Positions 35,662 through 44,408 of a stretch of DNA of 64,000 nt are shown in pieces. Every line of letters starts with the position of its first letter. The first letter of the stretch is position 1. The stretch is taken from positions 1 through 64,000 of the forward strand of contig JAGNLA010000009.1 of assembly GCA_017999835.1 (NCBI GenBank). Direction: 5' to 3'. Made by a program: the position numbers and the translations under genes. The notes beneath the pieces are model-generated. The model made no database searches, had not been told where the DNA came from, and saw only the letters and a program-made list of their open reading frames with translations. Source of the stretch: Caldisericia bacterium (GTDB lineage Bacteria; Caldisericota; Caldisericia; JAAYUI01).

Positions 35662-37666
35662 TGTATGCCTCCTCGGTGCCGAGTGATTCATCAATGTTAT
35701 CGCCTTTTGAGGTGGAAAGACACATCAGCTCGCTTCCAGTCAGATACTGTGGCAATCTCATGCCAATGCTGATTACATACTTGTATTTGCCAGAAACGAC
35801 TTGTTTGACCGGTGACTTAAAAATCAGTCTTGTGCCTTCGACTTTTGCATTTTCAACCTTAGCCTTGTCAACCGTAATCCATTTCCTGTCCAATGATTTT
35901 GGCAGAATGAAACTTTGAGGAAACTGCAATGAAATCTCATCACCCAGGTCAAGATTACCAAAGGATGATGGCTGAAAATCAAAAGTGACGTTGGCATAAG
36001 TATTGGGCTTTTTTGACGACATGACCAGATTCCCAATCCTGGCCTTGGCTGGCTGAATGTAGATGTCATCAAACGAATATCTATCCGAGCCAATCTCAAG
36101 CTTTACCAAGTAAAAACCAACCGATGGATTAACGATGGCGCAATTTTGGAGAAGGGCGACAACCAGCTTGTTTTTGATGTCTGAAGGTGCAGACATCTCA
36201 ATGGTGTTACCCGAAATTTTTGGGTTAGTAGCAGGATGCACGCCGTTTATCAGAATGTCGTTGTTGGTGATTTTTTCGCCATGTGCAAAAGCCTCAGGCA
36301 AAATTATTTTGAGTGGCGTTTGAGGAGGATAAGTTTTGCCATTATCAAGCAAAAGCCTTATGCTAATGGTGCTTTCACGGTATTCCTCAGGAGGTTGAAT
36401 GGCTAAACTCGTTTCTTTCAGTTTCAGCAGCGCCTGGGATTTCACAAAATTTGGCTCGGAGGAAGTAGAAACCTCCACAAAACAATCCTTCTCGTCCGGA
36501 TTGTAGGTTGTGTGAGTAAAAATGTCAAAAACAACATCGACTTTTGAAGAATTGTTGACATCCACAGGTGAAACAAGTTTTACAACGGTCTGACCATCAA
36601 TTTTTGTAATCTCTGGATCAGATTCTAGCCTTGTCCCGTTCACCTTTATTAGGCGTTTTGAGAACTTTGGGGATATTGAAAATTGCTCTGGCAACTTGAC
36701 GAAAATGGTTGAATATTTGTTGTCCAGTGCTCCGCCTTCACCTGTCCGAAACGAGACCGTGAAAGGATTTTTAGTGGAAAAACCAAATTCTGTTGCGTTG
36801 CAAACAACATTGCTGACATCCGAGCACGGCAGGATGAATGATTCGGACTCAACTGGAACAGGTTCAGGCCTGGTTGCAACAGCTACACGGTAACGTCCGG
36901 GAGTGGCAGGAAAAACAATCCCAATATCTTTTGTCACATTGACATCAGCCACGTTATAGCCTTTCCTCCAGGGCTCGAGTTCAAAAGGATTGTTTACGGA
37001 AATTGATCTTTCTTTGCAATTGCTGTTAATATGATAGTTGATGGTTAAGCAAGCACATGGATAGCCAATATTGATGTGATACCTAATCTTTTTCATGAAT
37101 TCTATTCTTTTTTCTACATCCCGAGGCAAGGCAGGCAAAACCGTTCCAAGCATCCAATATCCCAATCCTGATGAGTCTGATATTAACTTTGGACTTGAAG
37201 AATCAAGGTGACATGCATCGCGATTATCCGATTTCTCATCTTCAAGATCTATGAAACTGACTTCATGCATATGTTCTCCTGAAGCACGGTACAACTTACC
37301 AATCTCTTTTTCTGGTGAATCTGGGTATTTTTCAAAATAGGCTTTGTTGGGGACAAACCTTGGCGATTCAAGACCACCAGTAATTTTTGGCAAGCCATCG
37401 CAGAAGTTTTTCTCCAGCTGTTCCTTAGTTTGATAAGACATGTTTTCGTCCAAAGGCAGCCAAACCTTAACCCAATCGTGAATTTTTATGTTTTTTGTGT
37501 ACACAAAGCTAACCACGAAATTGTTGGCTGCATTCACCCTTGAAGAGCCAATGGTTTTATACCATCTGCCAAAATCAAGCTTCACCGGCCCAACAGTGGC
37601 CCTTCCCAAAGTTTGACTCCACAGAATAATCACCAGCGCAAGAGAAATGAGTACAATTCTATTCAT
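35645..37666 (-). CDS. Giant-family secreted protein D, short form without stalk
   Basis: 673 residues. Signal peptide, N-terminal module (NIKIHDWVKVWLP, CDGLPKI, SDSSGLGYWMLGTVLPALP, GYPCACLTINYHINSNC, TPGRYRVAVATRPEPVPVESESF), then FRTGEGGALD and three beta-sandwich modules. It ends shortly after the fourth module in an acidic tail (EEAYSEDDN) and has no Ig-like repeats or stalk. GGGGAG lies 6 bases before the ATG. D and E share this short architecture, so they probably arose from one shortened ancestor or play a distinct structural role. Confidence 0.82.
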   Translation of the reverse strand: MNRIVLISLALVIILWSQTLGRATVGPVKLDFGRWYKTIGSSRVNAANNFVVSFVYTKNIKIHDWVKVWLPLDENMSYQTKEQLEKNFCDGLPKITGGLESPRFVPNKAYFEKYPDSPEKEIGKLYRASGEHMHEVSFIDLEDEKSDNRDACHLDSSSPKLISDSSGLGYWMLGTVLPALPRDVEKRIEFMKKIRYHINIGYPCACLTINYHINSNCKERSISVNNPFELEPWRKGYNVADVNVTKDIGIVFPATPGRYRVAVATRPEPVPVESESFILPCSDVSNVVCNATEFGFSTKNPFTVSFRTGEGGALDNKYSTIFVKLPEQFSISPKFSKRLIKVNGTRLESDPEITKIDGQTVVKLVSPVDVNNSSKVDVVFDIFTHTTYNPDEKDCFVEVSTSSEPNFVKSQALLKLKETSLAIQPPEEYRESTISIRLLLDNGKTYPPQTPLKIILPEAFAHGEKITNNDILINGVHPATNPKISGNTIEMSAPSDIKNKLVVALLQNCAIVNPSVGFYLVKLEIGSDRYSFDDIYIQPAKARIGNLVMSSKKPNTYANVTFDFQPSSFGNLDLGDEISLQFPQSFILPKSLDRKWITVDKAKVENAKVEGTRLIFKSPVKQVVSGKYKYVISIGMRLPQYLTGSELMCLSTSKGDNIDESLGTEEAYSEDDN

Positions 37667-37678
37667 AAAAAACTCCCC

Positions 37679-40600
37679 CTATTTTGAGTACTTCAACGTT
37701 ATTTGTTTTGTTCCTGAATCAAAACTTACTATCGTGCCAAGGTTTTCAGCCACAAACCTCAAAGGAACCATCGTCGTTCCATTGATTGCGACAAGACAAA
37801 TCGAATCATTCTTTCCGATTTTCACCTGCTTGCCATTTACCAATGCGGTGCTTTTGCCCAGCCACATAATGATTGTGTTGATGATTTCATCGCCATTGCG
37901 CTGGAGAATTGTGACTGACTTGTCAATTTGGTTCCACTCAACGCTGCAACCAAGGAAAGGCGCCAAAGGCTTGAACGGAACAAATGTTGTGCCATTAAGT
38001 GCTTTCAACTTCACATCCTTGAATGTGGCTGTTGGCGCACAAACAAGCTTTGGCTGTTTTTCAAAGTTCACATCCCATGAAGGTTTGTCGAGAGTGAGAT
38101 TGATTGTGTTTGTACTTGTTGAGGCAAAGACAATTTCTTTGGTTGTGGTGTTACCTGCAAAGTCGGTTACTTTCAAAACAATCCTGTTTTTGCCTTGCAC
38201 GACAGAATACATTGTGTAGAAAATCGAGGTTTTCCCATCGTTTGACTCCTCGGGTATAACTTTATTATTGCAATAGGCGTACATACCACGCTCAGTTTTG
38301 AATGACACTTTCACAAGGTCACCTGGAAAACATTTGTATGATTGAGGACAAGAAACCATTTCGATTTGTGGTGGGGTTGTGTCGAGAATTATTTTCAAGT
38401 GCCTGATTGTTTCGTTGCATGCCAGGCTCCTGGCAACAACTTCAACTTTGTTTAATCCAAGGTTAAGTGGGAGTTTATAGGAATAATTCAAATCTCGTTT
38501 GTCAAATTCGGTTTTTTTAACCAAACCGCCTTCAAAAACACGTTCTTCATTTCCATTAAACCTTACAAAAACAGAGTCAATCAGCACATACGACTGTTCG
38601 TCGCCAAAATAGGAAACAATCCTTGCCTCTGCCTGGCCAGACAAGATTTTTATTGGCTGATTTGTTATTGTAGAGGATCTGTTGGAAAGACGAATATATG
38701 GTCTGTCAGTATCCAGAAACAAATCTTGAGATTTTGGCTCTTCTTTGTCACCATTAAAAGACGAACTCCAGCCAATGTTTATAACCTCGCATTCAGGCAT
38801 AAGATTGAACGCTCCATCAAACAGCTTTGCCTTGTCCAGCTGCCCGTTGTACCAAAAGAAAATATCCGCCTCAGGATTGAGACATTCAAAAGATATTGTT
38901 GGTGGATATCCATACCACCCACTTTCGCAGGGATTTGGCTGCTGATTGTTGACAATCAGTTTTGTCACAAGCGGCGCAGGAATCAGCGTCAGTTTGTCAG
39001 AAATAGCCTGTATCCCATCCCTTGTTCTGACTTTGATGAAATAGTCGTCTTTTTCACGTGGGTTTGTCACAAAACACTTAAGCTGAACCCTTGCCGGTTT
39101 CCAAAAATCAATAACTCTGGTTAAGGTTATCCAGATTGTTCGATCCTCTGTTCGAACTGATTTTGCTTTAGCACTGTCAATACTAACTTCCTCTGCCAAA
39201 ACCTGATAGGGGAGAGTTGAACCTTTTGGAAACTCGACACCGATTTCTTCTCCTGATTTTATTGGTTTTTGCGATGATGGCCTAAAGATGAACGAAACCT
39301 CGGTAGACATTGCAGCTTGCTGTTTTGAAAGCTCAAGTTGATAAATGTGCGACTTTGAGGCGAATATGTCAAACGGTTCGCTGTCGATATCATCATCTCC
39401 AACTTTTACTTCGAAATCGTAAATGCCAGTCTGAGGACTGACAATTCCGGCCTTGCTTGAGATCGAAACAATGCATTTCTTTGAAAGTTCAAATTGGGAT
39501 TTCAATGTGATTGTTCTTTTTTCTTTGTCGATTACAACATCAGAATCGAGACCGTTGACTTGGAAACAACCTAGCTTGGGTTTGTCCGGGAGAACAAATC
39601 CATTGTCAAAAGTAATTTCTATCTCGGTTTTTTGCTGATAAACCTTCCCGTCTCTTAGAGGTAGAGTCAAGAATATATCGGCGTTTGCATACTCTTCGGC
39701 TGGATACAAAACCATTCTGGCTGTTTTAGAATCCTCAACTTCTTCGGCTTTGATGAAGTTGCCTTCAGAGCTTGTTGAAACCATTATCTCGTTATTGTTT
39801 CTTTCCAGAATGGAGAAGAAGCTTGGGTTGGAAAGAAAATCCACCTTCACTTTTCCAAAATTATCAACATCGACAGGCGATGTTATCTCCAATATTTGTT
39901 GACCATCACTGGTGTTGGTAGTTTTTGCCTGCTTGACGACAACGTCATTGACGAGAATATTCTTAAATGGGACACTTGTCATGCTAAAACCTTTTGGCAG
40001 TTTCAGCTTTATTGTCGACATCCCCTTGTCCAAAGCCCCGCCTTCACTTGTCATAAAACTGACTGAAAAAACCGTAAACTGCTTTCTGATTGGGAATTGT
40101 TCAAAAGTAACATCAGATATATCCGAGCAAGGCAAAATGAACGATTCAGACTCGACTGGCTCAGGTTCGGGTTCTGTTGCCACAGAAACCCTGTATCGGC
40201 CAGGGGTTGCGGGTGCAACAATGCCTGTATATGAAGAAGTGTTCAAATCAATCGAGTTATAGCCTTTCCTCCAAGCTTCAACCTCTAGCGGTGCAATAAA
40301 ATTCAGCATTCTTTGAGTACAGGTGCTTGTCATCGAGAATGGCTGACAATCACAGGGGTTGTAACCGATTGAAATTGACATGCCAATCCTCCGGCTCCAT
40401 TCTTTTCTTTCTGTGTCGTCCACAGGTATTGCCGGCATCACTGTTCCAAGCATCCAACAGCCCAAACCTGAAGGATCTTTTACTATTCTCCGTTTGTTGT
40501 CTTTCTCGCCACAAACATCACTCCAGTCGGCAGCACCTGACGGTTCGGGGTTGTCGTAAAGAATCCCAGGTTTGTTATACTCAGCTACTGTAAAAAGTTG

Positions 40601-40966
40601 TCTTTTTGTTGCCAATTTCGAATTGGGATATTTCTCGAAAAACTTCTTGTTTGGCAGAAATCTTGGATTATCGATGTTTTCATCAATTTTTGGTAAACCA
40701 TCACAGATGTTTTTGAGCAAATCCTCAGGATTGGCGTATTCAACCGCTTCAGACGACGGAAACCAAACCTTTATCCAGTCATGAATTTTGATGTTTACAT
40801 TATAACGCATATAAACCTTGAAGCTTGTCACCTGGTTTGCTCTGGCATGGGAATATTTTGGCTTTATCATATTCAGCTCAACTCTGACCGGGCCAACTGT
40901 TGCCATCGCAGGAATGGCTGATATTGTCATTGCAACAAGAATCGCAACCGCCAAAAGTTTCCGCAT
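37679..40966 (-). CDS. Giant secreted modular protein C with stalk domain
   Basis: 1095 residues. Signal peptide MRKLLAVAILVAMTISAIPA, N-terminal module (NIKIHDWIKVWFP, KDPSGLGCWMLGTVMPAIP, GYNPCDCQPF, TPGRYRVSVATEPEPEPVESESF), FMTSEGGALDKG, three beta-sandwich modules, an OmpL47-like segment from about 660 (GYPPTISFECLNPEADIFFWYNG), Ig-like repeats and a stalk domain (about 950-1095) ending KQITLKYSK. It is the most divergent of the four long paralogues: its GEGGALD motif reads SEGGALD and its central segment lacks the PLKSWIYF string. A GGGGGG tract upstream supplies the ribosome site. Confidence 0.83.
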   Translation of the reverse strand: MRKLLAVAILVAMTISAIPAMATVGPVRVELNMIKPKYSHARANQVTSFKVYMRYNVNIKIHDWIKVWFPSSEAVEYANPEDLLKNICDGLPKIDENIDNPRFLPNKKFFEKYPNSKLATKRQLFTVAEYNKPGILYDNPEPSGAADWSDVCGEKDNKRRIVKDPSGLGCWMLGTVMPAIPVDDTERKEWSRRIGMSISIGYNPCDCQPFSMTSTCTQRMLNFIAPLEVEAWRKGYNSIDLNTSSYTGIVAPATPGRYRVSVATEPEPEPVESESFILPCSDISDVTFEQFPIRKQFTVFSVSFMTSEGGALDKGMSTIKLKLPKGFSMTSVPFKNILVNDVVVKQAKTTNTSDGQQILEITSPVDVDNFGKVKVDFLSNPSFFSILERNNNEIMVSTSSEGNFIKAEEVEDSKTARMVLYPAEEYANADIFLTLPLRDGKVYQQKTEIEITFDNGFVLPDKPKLGCFQVNGLDSDVVIDKEKRTITLKSQFELSKKCIVSISSKAGIVSPQTGIYDFEVKVGDDDIDSEPFDIFASKSHIYQLELSKQQAAMSTEVSFIFRPSSQKPIKSGEEIGVEFPKGSTLPYQVLAEEVSIDSAKAKSVRTEDRTIWITLTRVIDFWKPARVQLKCFVTNPREKDDYFIKVRTRDGIQAISDKLTLIPAPLVTKLIVNNQQPNPCESGWYGYPPTISFECLNPEADIFFWYNGQLDKAKLFDGAFNLMPECEVINIGWSSSFNGDKEEPKSQDLFLDTDRPYIRLSNRSSTITNQPIKILSGQAEARIVSYFGDEQSYVLIDSVFVRFNGNEERVFEGGLVKKTEFDKRDLNYSYKLPLNLGLNKVEVVARSLACNETIRHLKIILDTTPPQIEMVSCPQSYKCFPGDLVKVSFKTERGMYAYCNNKVIPEESNDGKTSIFYTMYSVVQGKNRIVLKVTDFAGNTTTKEIVFASTSTNTINLTLDKPSWDVNFEKQPKLVCAPTATFKDVKLKALNGTTFVPFKPLAPFLGCSVEWNQIDKSVTILQRNGDEIINTIIMWLGKSTALVNGKQVKIGKNDSICLVAINGTTMVPLRFVAENLGTIVSFDSGTKQITLKYSK

Positions 40967-40970
40967 GATT

Positions 40971-41104
40971 CCCCCCTATTTTGGATAAGTCAGCGTTATC
41001 TGTTTGGTTTTGGCATCGAAGACGACACTGGCGCCGAGGTTTTCAGCCACAAACCTGAGCGGAAGCATGGTTTTGCCGTTTATTGACACTGGATAAAGCG
41101 TTCC
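40971..41104. repeat. Copy 1 of a 134-base near-identical direct repeat (3' end of gene B)
   Basis: It runs from CCCCCCTATTTT to GCGTTCC and includes the last ~40 codons of gene B. It matches 44275-44408 with one difference that I can see (GACGAC versus GACAAC). The proteins are much less alike outside it, which points to recent gene conversion. Confidence 0.85.
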
Positions 41105-44100
41105 CTTTGGGTCGATGTTGACGGTTTTCCCATCGATCTTAGCTTTTGTTTTTTCAAGCCAAAGCTCGATGATTTTCTTCTCATTGTTTCTCAATTTTTG
41201 TTCTAGAGTAACTTTCTTTTCTTTTACATCCCAGAAAACAAGGCTGTCAAAGAAAGGTACCAATTGCGCAACCGGCATGTATGTGCTACCGTTCAAATCC
41301 TTATATCTGCTGTCTTTGAAAGTTGCAGTTGGAGGAACTGCAAGTGGTGTCTGGACTTTGCCATTGACCATCCATTCTTTTTTGTCGAGTGTCAGGACGA
41401 TGATGGTTTTCTTTGGCTTTGCTACAATTTTGTAGCTGAGGCTGCGATTGTTACCAGACTGGTCGGTCACGGCAATGCTAACAATATTGTCGCCTTCGAC
41501 AAGACTTATGTTGGCAGAGAAAACCCCAACTCCATCTTCTGACGAAATGATCTCGGCAGACATTCCGTTTATCTGCACAGTCGCGCTTGCCTCAGTTCTG
41601 ATAAGAACATTGACATTGTCGCCATCAATAAATATTTCATCATTTTTTGGGCTCACCATTTCAGCTTTTGGCGGTTGTGTGTCTAGTGTTATCTTCTTTT
41701 TCACCACTGTTTCGTTGCATGCCTGGTCGCGGCCTATTATTTCAACAATGTTTTCTCCTTCATTCAGTTGGATGACATGGTCGAATTTGTATTTTATTGA
41801 GCCTGAATTTTTTGTTTCATATATTTGGCCTTCCAGCAACAAGGTTTCTTTACCATTGAATTTTACAAAGATTGAATCGGTTGCCTGATACTTATTATTG
41901 TCCCCATCGGTAAGCATTTCGGTAAAACCGCGTTCGCCTTCAATTTTATAGTTTTTATGGTTTGTCATCTCACCTGTTTTAGGTTTTGTCACTCTTACCG
42001 ACGGCGGCATGGTATCCAGATTGAAATCATAAGCCCTTGGCTCCTCTTTTACTCCATTAAACTCTGCCTGCCAGGTTATGACTGTTCTCATGGAACCTGG
42101 GTTGAGCCTTGATTCGCCACCGTAGATAACGGCTTTGTCTGGCTGGTTATTAAACCAGAATGTTATTTTTGCTTCTGGGTTCAGACAGTCAAAACCTAGA
42201 ATTGGTGGTTTGTTGAACCAATCACCACAGTTTGGCTTGTCCGGGTCCAAAAAGTATATCCAAGATTTGAGTGGGGCTGGTTCGAGGACATATTCTTCAG
42301 AAACCATCGGCTCAGCCTTGCCAATGATAACTTTGAGAGTATATGAACCGTGTTTTCTAGGATTTTTTATGCCAATGTCGATGGAAACATCAACTGGTTT
42401 GGCTGATGTAATCTCAACTGGAGTCGCAATAGTCAGCGTTGTTGAGTCAGCCTTGGCCGAAATGGTTTTCTTCCGATTGACGGTTATATCTGCGATATCA
42501 AAGCTTTTTGGCAAGACCGTCCCCTGAGGAAACTCCACCATGAAAGTATCGCCAACTGACAACGGGGTTTGCGAAGGAGCCACTAAACTGAAGAAATATT
42601 TGGACTCTACACTCCCCTGGTAGTCTGACAATTCGAGAAGCGTTATTAAACCAACTGATGGCTTTATCTCAAACTCTCCGCAACCGTAGCTGCCAGAAGG
42701 AGTAGTCAACGTTATGGAGTGTGTGCCAGCTTTTGGGTTTCTGATTCCAGCATTTTTGTTAATTGTGATCTGGACATAGTACTGGATGTTTGCCGGTATC
42801 GTGATTTTCAAAGAGTTGCCGTCAATATCTATGTGTTTTGCCCTCAAACCTGAAACATAGACGTTACCAGGTTCCATTGTTTTTGGGAACTTGAAACCTT
42901 CAGAAAAATTCAAGCTTATGACCGATCCGGCTTTCAAAATTTCGCCATCCGGAAGAATCGCTCTGCAAAAAATGGATGAATACTTGTATTCGTGATCAGG
43001 GGTCACAACGGCCAATGGCGTGGAACCAAGTGCCACCGGTTTTGAACTGATGTAGTTAGGCTCAGAAGTGGTTGAAACTTCTATCGATATTGGTTTTTTT
43101 GAAGGTATGACTCTGATGTTTGTTGAGCTCGAAAACTCAATCGAGGTCTGACCAAAGTTCGCCACGTCCGTCGGAACAATTATCTTGATTACCGTTCCGT
43201 CTGCGCTTTTCTCGACTTTGGGTGATGAACTGACGAAAGCGCCGTTGAACTTTATCGATTTTTCTGGAAACTTGTCCGGAGCGAATATGCCAGGCGGGAA
43301 CTTGATATTGACCACTGACGATCCGCCGTCCAGCGCTCCACCCTCGCCAACTTTGAAGCTAACATTCAATATTGTCTCGGCATTATTGTTTGGATAATCC
43401 TGAAGCACAACATCGGACACATCAGAGCAAGGAAGCACGAAGGCTTCCGACTCCACAGGTACAGGTTCAGGTTCGGTGGCAACGGCTAGCCTGTACCTGC
43501 CAGGAGTAGCCGGGGCGATGATGCCGGTGGTTTTGGAAGTGTTGAAATCGATTGAGTTGTAGCCTTTTCGCCAAGCCTCTAATTCTACTTCTTCAAAATA
43601 TGTCAATGTTGCTTGTTTGCAGCTATTCTCAAGCAATACATATTCACAACCACAGGAGCTGTAACCAAGCAACACTGAACGGTAGACAGTTCTCATCCTT
43701 TTGCTTCTTTGATCCTTGTCATAAGGCATTGGTGGAAATATTGTTCCCAACATCCAACAGCCTAGACCAGACGGATCCTTGACCAATCTGAGATTTTTGG
43801 TATCTCCTCCACAAACATCATGCCAATCTTTGACATTATCCAAATCTGGTAATTTGAAGAATTCAGCATTACTGTAGTAGTCAAGAATCTTGTAAAACGT
43901 GCTGTAATCTTTGAGTTCTGAGTTTTCATATTTTTTAAAATACTTTTCATTTGGCACAAATCTGGGGTGTTCCCTCACACCGGTTATTGGAGGCAGACCA
44001 TCACATATCTGCCTGATAACCTCTTCCGGGTTGTCCGACTGGATGCTTTCATAAATCGGAAACCAGACTTTTAGCCAATTATGAGCCTTTATATTGACAT

Positions 44101-44266
44101 CGTATCGTATATATATCTTGAACGCTGTAAGGGAGTTCGCCCTTGCTGCTGAAAGCCTCGGTTTTATCATGTTCAGTTCTACATGTATTGGCCCAAGTAC
44201 GGCAAAGGTTGCCGCCGTGTTCCCAAAAACAATCACCAACACCAGCAATAGTAATATTTTCTTCAT
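40976..44266 (-). CDS. Giant secreted modular protein B with stalk domain
   Basis: 1096 residues. Signal peptide (MKKILLLLVLVIVFGNTAATFA), N-terminal module (NIKAHNWLKVWFP, CDGLPPI, KDPSGLGCWMLGTIFPPMP, GYSSCGCEY, TPGRYRLAVATEPEPVPVESEAF), KVGEGGALDGG, three beta-sandwich modules, PLKSWIYF (about 665) with CLNPEAKITFWFNNQPDKA, two Ig-like repeats and a stalk domain (about 953-1096). Nine bases separate it from gene C. The last 45 residues are nearly identical to those of gene A at the DNA level. Confidence 0.84.
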   Translation of the reverse strand: MKKILLLLVLVIVFGNTAATFAVLGPIHVELNMIKPRLSAARANSLTAFKIYIRYDVNIKAHNWLKVWFPIYESIQSDNPEEVIRQICDGLPPITGVREHPRFVPNEKYFKKYENSELKDYSTFYKILDYYSNAEFFKLPDLDNVKDWHDVCGGDTKNLRLVKDPSGLGCWMLGTIFPPMPYDKDQRSKRMRTVYRSVLLGYSSCGCEYVLLENSCKQATLTYFEEVELEAWRKGYNSIDFNTSKTTGIIAPATPGRYRLAVATEPEPVPVESEAFVLPCSDVSDVVLQDYPNNNAETILNVSFKVGEGGALDGGSSVVNIKFPPGIFAPDKFPEKSIKFNGAFVSSSPKVEKSADGTVIKIIVPTDVANFGQTSIEFSSSTNIRVIPSKKPISIEVSTTSEPNYISSKPVALGSTPLAVVTPDHEYKYSSIFCRAILPDGEILKAGSVISLNFSEGFKFPKTMEPGNVYVSGLRAKHIDIDGNSLKITIPANIQYYVQITINKNAGIRNPKAGTHSITLTTPSGSYGCGEFEIKPSVGLITLLELSDYQGSVESKYFFSLVAPSQTPLSVGDTFMVEFPQGTVLPKSFDIADITVNRKKTISAKADSTTLTIATPVEITSAKPVDVSIDIGIKNPRKHGSYTLKVIIGKAEPMVSEEYVLEPAPLKSWIYFLDPDKPNCGDWFNKPPILGFDCLNPEAKITFWFNNQPDKAVIYGGESRLNPGSMRTVITWQAEFNGVKEEPRAYDFNLDTMPPSVRVTKPKTGEMTNHKNYKIEGERGFTEMLTDGDNNKYQATDSIFVKFNGKETLLLEGQIYETKNSGSIKYKFDHVIQLNEGENIVEIIGRDQACNETVVKKKITLDTQPPKAEMVSPKNDEIFIDGDNVNVLIRTEASATVQINGMSAEIISSEDGVGVFSANISLVEGDNIVSIAVTDQSGNNRSLSYKIVAKPKKTIIVLTLDKKEWMVNGKVQTPLAVPPTATFKDSRYKDLNGSTYMPVAQLVPFFDSLVFWDVKEKKVTLEQKLRNNEKKIIELWLEKTKAKIDGKTVNIDPKGTLYPVSINGKTMLPLRFVAENLGASVVFDAKTKQITLTYPK

Positions 44267-44274
44267 ACTCTCAG

Positions 44275-44408
44275 CCCCCCTATTTTGGATAAGTCAGCGT
44301 TATCTGTTTGGTTTTGGCATCGAAGACAACACTGGCGCCGAGGTTTTCAGCCACAAACCTGAGCGGAAGCATGGTTTTGCCGTTTATTGACACTGGATAA
44401 AGCGTTCC
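44275..44408. repeat. Copy 2 of the 134-base direct repeat (3' end of gene A)
   Basis: The partner of 40971-41104, covering the last ~43 codons of gene A and the adjoining C6 tract. That tract becomes the GGGGGG ribosome site of the next gene on the minus strand. Confidence 0.85.
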
